Below, in pieces: positions 41,537-50,234 of a stretch of 57,811 nt of DNA (positions within the stretch are counted from its first letter, which is position 1; each line of letters starts with the position of its first letter). A model generated the notes under the pieces. It ran no database searches. It had not been told where the DNA came from and was given only the letters and a program-made list of their open reading frames with translations. Origin of the DNA: Gemmatimonadota bacterium (GTDB taxonomy: Bacteria; Gemmatimonadota; Gemmatimonadetes; Longimicrobiales; Gaopeijiaceae); assembly GCA_022822325.1 (NCBI GenBank), contig JAJEBW010000007.1, forward strand, positions 1 through 57,811, in the 5' to 3' direction. Made by a program: the position numbers and the translations under genes.

Positions 41537-41790
41537 AGGCGACGCGGATCTCCTGCCGCACACCGGAGCCTCGCCCGTGAATGTTGTGCACGCGGGAGAC
41601 AGGCGCTACCGGCTGGCCCCGCAGGTGCGCGCGCTGCCGGGGCGAGAGCTTGAGGCGACGCTGGCCGCCCTGCCGGGAAGACAGGCCTCCACCAGGCGAA
41701 GGGGAGAAGGATCCGCCAGGGTCCGGCAGTCCGCGGACAGTGCCGCTCGGCGTTTGTTCACGGGTTGCTGGATCCGTGCGCAAAGCCGGG

Positions 41791-43512
41791 TCAGTCCGGG
41801 CCTTCCACCGTGAAGTGGAACATCATTCCGGCGGTGAGGTGCTCCGCGATGTGACAGTGCAGCATCCAGTCCCCCGGGTTCGACATCTCGACGAGAATGT
41901 CCATGGTCGACCCGACCGGCAGGATCGCAGTGTCCTTCCAGACCATGTTGTCGTTGGGGACGTCGTCGCGCGCCAGCACGACGAAGCGCTGGCCATGCAC
42001 ATGAATGGGGTGGTTCATCGGATGAAAGGAGTCGGGCGAATTGAAGACGCGAATCTTGACCAGATCGCCCTGCTGGAAGGTCCAGTGGATGTCCTCGTTT
42101 TCGCGGCCGGTGGCAAGGTCGCGCAGGATCCAGGTGACCTGGGCGCCGGATGAGAGCCAGTTCATCATCGGCATCGCGTCGTTCCATTCCATGGGCGGGA
42201 TGTAGAGGGTGTCCATCTCCATGGAGCGGATGATCGGTAGAGGCAGTCCCTGGACCCGCACGGTGGCCTCGAGGGTGTAGTCCGCGGGGCGGCCCAGATG
42301 CGTGCGCATCTTCCGCGCCTCGGCCGCCACCTCCTCGATCTCGCGGAGCGTCGCGTGGGCCGCGCCAATCTCGTCGTCGATGCGTGGGCCGGCCACCCCG
42401 ACCAGCGCCAGCGTGTCCACCTGCGGGTAGAACTCGCCCCGGAAGTGGTTGATGGCCTGGATCGTGTTCGCGATCGCGACCTCCCCTTCCTCCGGGAAGA
42501 GCACATCGACTACGTACCGTTCGGCCGGCGCGATCACCACGCTCGACACCCACGTCTCGCGCTCGAAGCGGCTCACATCCGAGGCGACCAGCTTCACCCG
42601 CGCATTCCCGAAGGTGACGTTGAAGGTGCGCGTGTTGGCGACATTGGTCATGTGGAAGCGCACAACCTCGCCGGGACGCGCCCGGAGCCGGTGGTCGGTC
42701 ACCCCGTTGACCAGCATGACATTGCCGAAACGGCCCATGAGCGCGTGCGTCGGCGCCTCCTTCCCCCAGGGGATGAAGCCCTGGTCGTCCATCAGGATGT
42801 CGTCCAGGACGAGCATCTCCTCGCGGTGGGCGGGACCATGGTAGTCGGGATCGGGCGAGCGGACGAGGAGGTTGCCGTAAAGGCCCAGATCCTGCTGCAT
42901 GTCTTCGCGCACATGCGGATGATACCAGAACATTCCCGCATCGGGGACATGCAGCTCGTAGGTGAAGGATTCGCCCACCTCGATCGGATCCTGGGTCAGC
43001 CCCGGTACGCCGTCGAAGCGGTTCTCGAGGCGAAGGCCATGCCAGTGAACGGTGGTGGGACTCTCGATCCGGTTGGTGACGCGGACCACAATGGTCGATC
43101 CCTGCGGGGCCTGGATGAGCGGCCCGGGGTACTGGCCGTTGTAGCCGTACATCGCCGCCATGTGGCCATTCAGCGTCCGCCGCACGATCGTCACATCGAC
43201 ATGGAAGGTATCCCCCGCCGCCAGGTGCACGACTTCGCTCGGGCGCGCCTCGGACAAGGTCATGACGTCGATTCCGGCCGCCGCGAGGAAGGGCTCGACG
43301 GGGGGCAATGCCATCTCCAGCCCCGGAATCATCGGCATGTTCGGGTCCATGGGGGGCATGCGCCAGCCACCGTCCATCCGGTGCATCATGTGGGCGGCGT
43401 GGTCCATCTGCTGAGGGGCGGCGGGGATGGCATTGGCGAGGCAGGTAGCCGTGGCCAGAAGGAGACGCCAACCCTTGGAGGTGGTGCGAACCATCATCCG
43501 AAGCTTCGTCAC
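41791..43512 (-). CDS. Multicopper oxidase
   Basis: This is a secreted three-domain multicopper oxidase. All copper motifs are present: HWHGLR, FWYHPHVREDM, HPIHVHGQRF and LHCHIAEHLTAGM. The mature N-terminus is rich in Met and His (MDHAAHMMHRMDGGWRMPPM, given in part: HMMHRMDGG), suggesting copper binding, so it may be a cuprous oxidase or laccase in metal homeostasis. The start is uncertain: GTG 43512 overlaps the upstream stop (GTGA), and ATG 43497 or 43494 also gives a good signal peptide. The gene is preceded on the same strand by an unrelated hypothetical gene. Confidence 0.92.
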   Translation of the reverse strand: MTKLRMMVRTTSKGWRLLLATATCLANAIPAAPQQMDHAAHMMHRMDGGWRMPPMDPNMPMIPGLEMALPPVEPFLAAAGIDVMTLSEARPSEVVHLAAGDTFHVDVTIVRRTLNGHMAAMYGYNGQYPGPLIQAPQGSTIVVRVTNRIESPTTVHWHGLRLENRFDGVPGLTQDPIEVGESFTYELHVPDAGMFWYHPHVREDMQQDLGLYGNLLVRSPDPDYHGPAHREEMLVLDDILMDDQGFIPWGKEAPTHALMGRFGNVMLVNGVTDHRLRARPGEVVRFHMTNVANTRTFNVTFGNARVKLVASDVSRFERETWVSSVVIAPAERYVVDVLFPEEGEVAIANTIQAINHFRGEFYPQVDTLALVGVAGPRIDDEIGAAHATLREIEEVAAEARKMRTHLGRPADYTLEATVRVQGLPLPIIRSMEMDTLYIPPMEWNDAMPMMNWLSSGAQVTWILRDLATGRENEDIHWTFQQGDLVKIRVFNSPDSFHPMNHPIHVHGQRFVVLARDDVPNDNMVWKDTAILPVGSTMDILVEMSNPGDWMLHCHIAEHLTAGMMFHFTVEGPD

Positions 43513-44438
43513 GGCGCGCAAGCCTCCAACTCCGCCAATGTCTCAAGGAGTGGTGCCTTGTCCTCCTCGTTCACCTCTGCCAGAGTCGCAATCAGTGCCC
43601 GCGTGATCTCGGCACCCGACCTGTCCCACCCCGACCATCCCCACAATCCTGCTTCCGGCGAGTCCGGGTCGGCGCCGCGCGCGGCATTGCATGACTCGAG
43701 CCCGTAGTCCAACACGGTCCGGCCCTGCGCCACCGCTTCGGCGATGTGGCGACCGTTCGGGAAGTCCGTCCAGTACCTGGCCAACCTCTCGACGACGGCC
43801 CCCTTCACACTGCAGGCGAACTCACCCTCGCAGTCGTAGTCGGCGGATTCGCTCGCAAACGTCCAGAGAATCTCTTCGGCGAACCGGTCTTCGCGGTGCT
43901 TCTCATACAGGCTCAGATACGCCTCGTCGCTCACGGTCCAGGAATGTCCTTCGTCCGTCAGCGTCACCTCGTCGCCGAGCGACGCAATCCATGCGTGCGT
44001 CCGAACACCGGAAGCGCGGGCCTCAAGCTCATCCAGCGCCACGCCCAGTACCCGCAGGCGGGCAAGCCCAAGCACCGGAGAGGCTTCGACCGCCTCACGG
44101 TGACCGCGGTTCCAGCTTGACAGCACGTTGTACAATCGCAGGCGATTTTCGGGGGACCAGCCCTCTCCCGAGGTCAGGAGCCGATCTGTCATCGCCATTA
44201 CATGCTCTTCCGAGTCGCCCGGAGCCGTGTGCTCGCCCAGCACCCAGCACCCCCGGAGCCCGACATGGACCCAGGCTTCCCCGGCCACACTCGTATCCGC
44301 GCGGTCGGTACGGAAGTGGAAGTCCAACGGAAGTACCTGCGAGTAGGAGTATGCCGTCCGCGACGGGCGCGAACGACAGGCAACATCAGGCGCGAGGACC
44401 GCCGCCGGCAGCGCAAGTCGGGCGACAGCCCTACTCAT
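43509..44438 (-). CDS. Hypothetical secreted protein
   Basis: This is a 309-residue protein with a short hydrophobic N-terminus (RLALPAAVLAPDVAC) that may be a lipoprotein signal. The body has helical character (MTDRLLTSGEGWSPENRLRLYN, EILWTFASESADYDCEGE). No family is recognised. Its ATG lies at the edge of one copy of the 59-bp direct repeat. The frame is open upstream but crosses that repeat. Confidence 0.65.
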   Translation of the reverse strand: MSRAVARLALPAAVLAPDVACRSRPSRTAYSYSQVLPLDFHFRTDRADTSVAGEAWVHVGLRGCWVLGEHTAPGDSEEHVMAMTDRLLTSGEGWSPENRLRLYNVLSSWNRGHREAVEASPVLGLARLRVLGVALDELEARASGVRTHAWIASLGDEVTLTDEGHSWTVSDEAYLSLYEKHREDRFAEEILWTFASESADYDCEGEFACSVKGAVVERLARYWTDFPNGRHIAEAVAQGRTVLDYGLESCNAARGADPDSPEAGLWGWSGWDRSGAEITRALIATLAEVNEEDKAPLLETLAELEACAP

Positions 44439-44495
44439 ACCCGTAGGCCGCGCAGTTCTTTTCTTCGAAGGGGCCGTGGCCGGCCATGGTGTGCA
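44437..44495. repeat. 59-bp direct repeat, copy 1
   Basis: This is a perfect copy of 45080-45138. In copy 2 the same bases encode the last 19 or so residues of the 45077 gene (MAGHGPFEEKNCAAYGY). Here they are an orphan 3' fragment ahead of the 43509 gene. The two copies bracket the gene 44555-45067. Confidence 0.9.
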
Positions 44496-44554
44496 GGCGG
44501 CCAATACGAACGACGATCTACGGCCCAAGGCTGCCGAAAACAGATCCGCCATGC

Positions 44555-45067
44555 TCAATGATCCGTCCGCGTGCCCCAGTAGTTGACACTGTAGAGGACG
44601 TTGATGACGTGCTCCATGTACTCGTGACCGGGCTCGAAAACGCCTGCTTCCCGCACCATCTCCAACACCGGCTCCCGATAGGTCTTCACATATCCGTACG
44701 CGCCTGCGGACCAGGTCACGAATCCCTCGGTTTCCATCCTCTCCATCGGCAGCATTTCCCGGCTTGCCCAGAAGTAGTTGCCACCCCGGTCCCTGACTAC
44801 ACGGACGAGGTACTCCTCGGATTCATCCCGTCCAAGCATTTCCTCCTGGACCGTCCACCCCGCCTCCGTGTACCCTGTTACGACCCTCTTGCCCGGACGA
44901 CCTTCGAACACGGTTTCGTATTGTTGCCTCTCCGGCGACCCGGCAGCCGACAGGAGCAGCAAGACGCCCGCGCCAAGACAACGCGCCAGACAGATTCCTC
45001 TCGTCCGGCCCCACCGCGTGCCCGTACCCGCAGCACCCTCGCGAATCGCTCCCCGATGCCTGGACAT
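44555..45067 (-). CDS. Hypothetical secreted protein between 59-bp repeats
   Basis: This is a 170-residue protein with a cationic start and a signal segment (CLARCLGAGVLLLLSAAG). The mature part (YETVFEGRPGKRVVTGYTEAGW, EEMLGRDESEEYLVRVVRDRG) looks like a small beta-rich domain. I do not recognise it. It starts 10 bases after the stop of the 45077 gene. The 59-bp direct repeat on both sides suggests it was gained by insertion or segmental duplication. Confidence 0.65.
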   Translation of the reverse strand: MSRHRGAIREGAAGTGTRWGRTRGICLARCLGAGVLLLLSAAGSPERQQYETVFEGRPGKRVVTGYTEAGWTVQEEMLGRDESEEYLVRVVRDRGGNYFWASREMLPMERMETEGFVTWSAGAYGYVKTYREPVLEMVREAGVFEPGHEYMEHVINVLYSVNYWGTRTDH

Positions 45068-45076
45068 GCTATTCGC

Positions 45077-45709
45077 TCAATACCCGTAGGCCGCGCAGTT
45101 CTTTTCTTCGAAGGGGCCGTGGCCGGCCATGGTGTGCATCATGCCGCTGCGGGACATGCCGCGAATGACGATCGGGCCGGTCCACATGGTCGCGTCCGGA
45201 TCGAAGGCGCTTTCCAGGGTGACCACGACGAGGAACTTGTTCCAGGCGACCTGGCCGCTGAAGGCGGCGGAATCGGTCAGTCTGCCGGCGAGGGCGATCT
45301 CGTCCAGCTCGGGGGTGGTGGTCCATACCGCATAGACGCCGTCGCGGGCGGGGGCGAGGCGGTCGAAGCGCAGCCGGAAGTCGTAGAGGTAGCTGCCGTC
45401 GGGGCCGAGCGAGATTCCGTAGGGGGATTGCGAGAAGGCGACTTCGCCCACCCCGGAGGCGTTGCCGGTGCCGGGAACGCGCCGCGTGGTGACGAGGGGG
45501 AAACGGTAATACTCGGGATCGGGGCGGAGTTCGGGATCGCGACCGAGCGCACCCGCCGCCGCGCCGCAAAGGTCCGGCCACCCGGCCACCTCGGCCGGCG
45601 AGTCGGCCACCCGCCCGTCTCCTGCGGCGTTCCGGGCCGGGGCCGCGGCGACGAGGGCCGCCCCAAGCGCCGCCAAACCCGCCCATCGCCGAAAACCAGT
45701 CATCCTCAT
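45077..45709 (-). CDS. Hypothetical secreted protein
   Basis: This is a 210-residue protein with a signal peptide (residues ~8-25, ending APARNA). The mature part has features of an anchor or binding domain (FRLRFDRLAPARDGVYAVWTTTPELDEIAL, given in part: GVYAVWTTTPELDE) and a conserved-looking end (GMMHTMAGHGPFEEKNCAAYGY in part: HTMAGHGPFEEKN). It lies 41 bases after the LVIVD-repeat gene on the same strand. The final 59 bases of the coding region are duplicated at 44437-44495. Confidence 0.75.
   Translation of the reverse strand: MRMTGFRRWAGLAALGAALVAAAPARNAAGDGRVADSPAEVAGWPDLCGAAAGALGRDPELRPDPEYYRFPLVTTRRVPGTGNASGVGEVAFSQSPYGISLGPDGSYLYDFRLRFDRLAPARDGVYAVWTTTPELDEIALAGRLTDSAAFSGQVAWNKFLVVVTLESAFDPDATMWTGPIVIRGMSRSGMMHTMAGHGPFEEKNCAAYGY
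45080..45138. repeat. 59-bp direct repeat, copy 2
   Basis: This is the 3' end of the 45077 gene and matches 44437-44495 exactly over 59 bases. Distance between copies is 643 bases. Confidence 0.9.
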
Positions 45710-45749
45710 GTCGTCGTTCCTCCTGCCCGGGGTCTTCCTCTTCGCCTCT

Positions 45750-47084
45750 CTAGCTGATCGGCCGCCGCCTGGGCCCGCGGTCCCAGTCCTGCACCGACGA
45801 GATGTTGGGCATGCCCCAGTCCTCGCCATTCCAGCCGCTGAAGCCGTCCATGCGGAAGGTCCAGAGGCCGGTGGTCATGTCGCTCACCACGATCAGGCCG
45901 TCCGCGTTGCGCACATCCACGCCGAAGGCGCCATTGAAGACGGGCGTGCGATCCTTGTTGGGGGGGCCGACGTAGGTGTCGTAGAAGCCAACCGTGACCG
46001 GGTTTTCCGGGTCCATGAGGGAGAAGATCTGCAGGCCGTCGAGGTAGCCCGAGGCGAAGACGTAGGGCCAGCGGACCTCGTGGTTGTGGACCAGATTCTG
46101 CCAGTCGGCGGTCCAGGCGGAGATGGGGGAGCGGATGTTGGTGACCTCGCCGTCGAGGGCGGGCTGCAGGTCGAAGATGCGGATCGGGGCGTACTGATAC
46201 TCGGTTTCGGCGATCGCGTAGCGGCCGTCGGGGCTCGGGGTGAAGGTGTGGCCGCCGCGCACGCCGCTGACGCCGACCAGGGTGATGCGGAGCTCGGGGT
46301 TCTCGACGTCGGTGACGTCGTAGATGTAGTAGCCGCCGGAGCCGCCGCCGTAGAAGCGGTCCTCGCCGGTGTCGGGGTGATAGCCCACGTAGAAGTCGTG
46401 ATAGCCCCGTCCCCCCCGGTTGAACTCGGTTTCGGGAACCGGCACGCGCCCCACCAGCGCATTGTCGAGGTCGCCCTGCACGACCCGTCCCAGGTCGTAG
46501 ACGTGCGCGAAGGGGCCGCTCACGGTGCTGAAGAGGAGCACGCGGCCGTCGGAGTGCTTGTAGACGAAGATGTTGTGGAAGCCTCCCGGCAGATCGGGTT
46601 CGCGAATTCGCGCCACCTCGCGCACCGTGGCCGGATCGGGCAGATCCGTCACGTCGAGCACCACCGCGCCCATGTCGGTGTTGGGTCCGCCCTGCCCGAA
46701 CTGGAGCGACTGCACCACATAGTAGCGGTCGTCGATCTTGAAGTGCTTCACGTCCATGCCGCCGGTGCGCATGTGCAGATCCTGGTTCTCGATCCGCCAC
46801 TCGTAGAGGACCTCGGGGTGCTCCGGGTCGGCGATCGAGACGATGTCCAGCCCCTTCGGACCCACGTCGCCGTAGACCATCCGCGCAACGTACGCATAGG
46901 GCCGGTCGAGCTCCTGTTCGATGTCCATGTCGGCCACGGAGAGGCGCGGACCGAGGGGAACGTGGCCGAGGATCTCGATGTTGTCGCTGCCGGGCCTGGA
47001 GGCCGTCCACTGGGCGTGGGCGGGGGCGGCGGCGAGGAGGAGGAGGGCGGCGGCGGCGAAGGAATGCGGGAACCGGATCGGCAT
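45750..47084 (-). CDS. LVIVD-repeat propeller protein
   Basis: This is a 444-residue secreted protein with a clean signal peptide (ending APAHAQ). It is made of LVIVD-type blades (VSIADPEHPEVLYEW, VLDVTDLPDPATVREVARI, IYDVTDVENPELRITLV; core DVTDxxxPE). The sequence is homologous in style to the LVIVD half of the 27835 gene product. It is probably an envelope or secreted binding protein, and its molecular role is unknown. Confidence 0.88.
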   Translation of the reverse strand: MPIRFPHSFAAAALLLLAAAPAHAQWTASRPGSDNIEILGHVPLGPRLSVADMDIEQELDRPYAYVARMVYGDVGPKGLDIVSIADPEHPEVLYEWRIENQDLHMRTGGMDVKHFKIDDRYYVVQSLQFGQGGPNTDMGAVVLDVTDLPDPATVREVARIREPDLPGGFHNIFVYKHSDGRVLLFSTVSGPFAHVYDLGRVVQGDLDNALVGRVPVPETEFNRGGRGYHDFYVGYHPDTGEDRFYGGGSGGYYIYDVTDVENPELRITLVGVSGVRGGHTFTPSPDGRYAIAETEYQYAPIRIFDLQPALDGEVTNIRSPISAWTADWQNLVHNHEVRWPYVFASGYLDGLQIFSLMDPENPVTVGFYDTYVGPPNKDRTPVFNGAFGVDVRNADGLIVVSDMTTGLWTFRMDGFSGWNGEDWGMPNISSVQDWDRGPRRRPIS

Positions 47085-47340
47085 CGGGCGACTCCTGGGG
47101 TGGCGGGCGGGCGGCGGCGGGGCCGGGGCGCGGGAAAAACCGGAGCTCCAAGGTATCGAAACGACCTCGGGCGGGGCAATCGGAAGGAGGAGTGCGCGCG
47201 CGCCCGGTGTCTTGCGGCGGCGATCCGGGCCGGCCCGCGCAGGGGCCGGAATCCAATGCGCCCGCGACGGTGCGAAGGGCCACGCTCCCTGGCGGGAGGA
47301 GTGGCTCCTGGTTCCGTCGCGGGTCGACCCCTCGGCCGAG

Positions 47341-47556
47341 TCAGGGACTCGTGGCCGGAGCCGCTGCCAATCCGGGTTCTGCCCCCGGATCAGGCACCTC
47401 GTGGTCACGGAGGGCTTCCATATGGAACGCAATCGCCTCGTGAATGAGCGCCTTCGTATCCTCTCGCGTGTCGGCAGCGGCGATGCAGCCCGGAAGATCG
47501 GGGACATACGCGGAGTAGCCATTTCCGGTTGGCTCGATGACGACCTCGAATTTCAT
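47341..47556 (-). CDS. hicB: HicB-family antitoxin
   Basis: This is a 71-residue HicB-type protein with the partial RNase-H-like fold signature FEVVIEPTGNGYSAYVPDLPGC (in part: GYSAYVPDLPGC) and EAIAFHMEALRDHEVPDP. It lacks the C-terminal DNA-binding domain seen in longer HicB proteins. Its ATG overlaps the hicA stop by four bases. HicB neutralises the HicA mRNA interferase. Confidence 0.9.
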   Translation of the reverse strand: MKFEVVIEPTGNGYSAYVPDLPGCIAAADTREDTKALIHEAIAFHMEALRDHEVPDPGAEPGLAAAPATSP

Positions 47557-47756
47557 GGTGTTTTCTCCTCTCGCAATCCTGCCTGCTTCAGAATGCTCCC
47601 CCAGGTCCCCGGAGCCAGATCCTTGCCGGGTCGTCCGGCGATGGTGACGATGCCGGATTTCTCGGGATGTCGATAGTGTCGGTGACTCCCTCGCGTCCTG
47701 ATCAGGTACCAGCCAACGAAGCGCACCCGTCGCATCGCGTCTCGCACTTTGGGCAA
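47553..47756 (-). CDS. hicA: HicA-family mRNA interferase toxin, TTG start
   Basis: HicA toxins are small double-stranded-RNA-binding-like RNases with a catalytic His in GSHRHYRHP. This copy has GWYLIRTRGSHRHYRHP, TIAGRPGKDLAPGTWGSILKQAGL (in part), all typical. The family starts about 15 residues before GWYL, and a TTG at 47756 preceded by AAGGAGG four bases upstream fits exactly. The next in-frame ATG upstream (47798) would add 14 residues not seen in the family. Toxin first, antitoxin second, is the usual order. Confidence 0.88.
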   Translation of the reverse strand: MPKVRDAMRRVRFVGWYLIRTRGSHRHYRHPEKSGIVTIAGRPGKDLAPGTWGSILKQAGLREEKTP

Positions 47757-47886
47757 TTGTCCTCCTTGCGAATCAAGGTGGCCATTGATGAAGGGCAAGT
47801 AAAGTCGCGCGGTTCGATCAGAAATCGATCAGTGACGGTGCAGCGAAGCGCAGCGTTTCCCTCGCGATCGTCATCGGGCGATGGCG

Positions 47887-48582
47887 CTACCCCGGCCACC
47901 GCCCCAGCGCCATCCACGCCGCCACCGCTCCGGCCGCGACCGACACCAGCGCATTCCAGCCCGTCTCCGGCAGACGCAGAAGCCGGGTGGCCACCAGCGC
48001 CACTGCCAGGATCGCCCCGGCCGCCACGATCTGCGCGAACTCCAGACCGACATTGAAGGAGAGCAGCGGGACCAGAAGGCTGCGTTCCTCGCCGAGCGCG
48101 AGACGGAGGAAGCTGGAAAACCCGAGGCCGTGGACCACGCCGAAGACGAGCGCCACGGCGTAGCGGGCGCGGCGGGCCCGCAGGGGACTCGCTCCGGGCG
48201 CGGAGACCCCGACGGACGCCCCGACCCGGGCAGGCAATCCGGACCTCCCTTCCGCCAGATCCGGCTCCTGCCGCCGAACTCCCCCCTGCCGACGCGCCGA
48301 GTCGTTCCGCAATCCCCCCAGATTCGTCGCCGCCGTCGCCACGATCGTCACCGGAATGAGGAACTCGACCAGCCCGGTGTCGATGCGGACCAGGCGCAGG
48401 GTGGCGAGCGCGAGCGAGACCGAGTGGCCCAGGGTGAAGGCGGTGATGAGGACGAGGAGCTCGCGCCACCTTGCCAGCGAACAGCCGGCGCAGAGCGCTG
48501 CGAGAAAGAGGATGTGGTCGTAGCCCTGGAGGTCGAGCAGATGCTCGAAGCCGAGGCGGAGGTAGACGACGAAGGGCGGCAT
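47887..48582 (-). CDS. HupE/UreJ family membrane protein
   Basis: This is a 231-residue HupE/UreJ-type membrane protein with six or seven transmembrane segments. The family hallmarks are GYDHILFLAALC, ITAFTLGHSVSLALA and FGVVHGLGFSSFL. Such proteins carry nickel or other divalent metals in some bacteria. A hydrophilic Arg/Pro-rich loop splits the two halves. The ATG overlaps the stop of the PHP-domain gene (ATGA). Confidence 0.88.
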   Translation of the reverse strand: MPPFVVYLRLGFEHLLDLQGYDHILFLAALCAGCSLARWRELLVLITAFTLGHSVSLALATLRLVRIDTGLVEFLIPVTIVATAATNLGGLRNDSARRQGGVRRQEPDLAEGRSGLPARVGASVGVSAPGASPLRARRARYAVALVFGVVHGLGFSSFLRLALGEERSLLVPLLSFNVGLEFAQIVAAGAILAVALVATRLLRLPETGWNALVSVAAGAVAAWMALGRWPG

Positions 48583-50171
48583 CAGGTCGGGGGCGAAGGA
48601 ATGGACCGGGCCGGTTTCGGGTTCCCGGCGAATTCGGCGCCTGCGGTTTCGGACCCGTCCGGCGACGGCCCGGCCAGGAACGAGCCGCGCCGCCTGGCCC
48701 GAAGCCCCAGAACCGCCGCCCACACCCCCACCCACCCCATCCACCCCACCCTCTCCCGGGACGTGAGCATGCGCAACTGTTCCCAGAGCAGCCACGGGAC
48801 CGTCGCCGCGATCGCGATCCGGGACCCGTCGTGCCAGGGAACGCGGCGTTCCACCATGATCGCCGCGCGGCGGCGTTCCCGGTGCAGCGTCGCCTGGATT
48901 GCCCGGTCGAGCTCTTCGGGCGCCATTTCGGCCCAGCCCGGAATCCGCATCACGCTCCATGCCGGCGCGGTGCGTCCCCAACCGTGATGATTGGTGCCCG
49001 CCACGACCGCCAGATCCAGCGAATCGGCGAGCGCCAGGATCTCCGCGCGTTGCCGCCGCGCCTGCTCCAGTCCTCGCGGCGCCCCATCGCTCAACTCGAT
49101 TCCGATCACCCCCGCGCCCTCGCTCCCCGCGCCCAACCCGGCCCCCGCCGCATCCGCTCCGCCGCCGCCGCGCGGCCCCGAATCGACGGCGCTTTCCCGC
49201 CCATCTCCCTCGGTGAGCCGCCCGCCATGATCCCGGTCGCCGCCTCGCGGCAGCGCCACCACCTGGTCGAGCGGGCCCGGAAGCGCGTAGAGGATCGTCG
49301 GCGGCCGCCCTCCGCGCGCGCTCGCCGCCGCGATCGAATCCGGGTCGAGGCGATGCCAGGCGCTGTCCAGCGCGAAGATGTAGCGGTCGCGGTCTCCCAG
49401 GATGTTGACGTGGCGGCCCCGAAGGCGGACCTCCATCCCGCTCAGCAGAACGGTTCCCTCGCCGGCGCGGCGCGGATTGTCGGAAAGCGCGTCGTCCACC
49501 CCGGCCCAGGTGTAGTGGTCGGTGACGTAGGCCGCGTCGAAGCCCGCCGCCTCGTGCCAGGCCCGGCTGTGCGCGGCGGTGAAGCGCGCCCGGCCGTCGT
49601 GGGAGCGATGGGTGTGGGAATGGAAATCGACCGCCACCAGATCGGGATCGTGCAACCGAAGGGCGGCCATGGGACGGGGAATGAGCGCGGCGGCCGCGTA
49701 GCAGGCGAGCAGCGCGGCCAGCGCGCCGGTTGCGAGGACGAGCTCCCGGACCAGCCGGCGCAGCGGCGCGGGGAGGCGGCCGGGGCGGCGATGGGCGGCC
49801 GCGCGCGAAGACGGGTCGCGCGACCGGGCGGCGGCAAGGAGGCGCTGCGCGAGGTAGAGCGCGATCATGGTGCCGAGAAAGGCGTAGTGCTGGCTGACCG
49901 CGAGGAGGGTCAATGTGTCCCAGAGGCCGAAGAGGGGCGCGCCGAAGAGGTAGCCGGGCGGGTGGTGCAGGGCGGCGGCGGGCAGGGGCTGAAGGGTGGC
50001 GGCGTCGCGGATGGGCGGCAGAGCGAAGGCGGCCGACAGCGCGACCAGGCCGCCGACCGCGAGCGGTCCGCGGAGGGCGCGGAGGAGGGATCTCCGGTGG
50101 GGATGAGGCGGGGGGGAGGGGCGGGCCAACCCCTGCGACGCGACCACTTCCTCCTCCTTCTCGATCTTCAT
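48582..50171 (-). CDS. PHP-domain membrane protein
   Basis: This is a 529-residue protein with about four N-terminal transmembrane segments followed by a PHP (polymerase and histidinol phosphatase) metal-dependent phosphoesterase domain. Metal motifs are VDFHSHTHRSHDG (about residue 190), YVTDHYTWAG and VAGTNHHGWG. A last transmembrane helix precedes the C-terminus. The substrate is unknown. ATG 50171 is followed by a Lys/Glu-rich start. It is coupled to the HupE gene downstream. Confidence 0.85.
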   Translation of the reverse strand: MKIEKEEEVVASQGLARPSPPPHPHRRSLLRALRGPLAVGGLVALSAAFALPPIRDAATLQPLPAAALHHPPGYLFGAPLFGLWDTLTLLAVSQHYAFLGTMIALYLAQRLLAAARSRDPSSRAAAHRRPGRLPAPLRRLVRELVLATGALAALLACYAAAALIPRPMAALRLHDPDLVAVDFHSHTHRSHDGRARFTAAHSRAWHEAAGFDAAYVTDHYTWAGVDDALSDNPRRAGEGTVLLSGMEVRLRGRHVNILGDRDRYIFALDSAWHRLDPDSIAAASARGGRPPTILYALPGPLDQVVALPRGGDRDHGGRLTEGDGRESAVDSGPRGGGGADAAGAGLGAGSEGAGVIGIELSDGAPRGLEQARRQRAEILALADSLDLAVVAGTNHHGWGRTAPAWSVMRIPGWAEMAPEELDRAIQATLHRERRRAAIMVERRVPWHDGSRIAIAATVPWLLWEQLRMLTSRERVGWMGWVGVWAAVLGLRARRRGSFLAGPSPDGSETAGAEFAGNPKPARSIPSPPT

Positions 50172-50234
50172 GCCTGCCCCACCCGTTTCATGCCGGTCCC
50201 GGCGCATTCGGTCCCGCTCCCGCGCATGCCGCTT

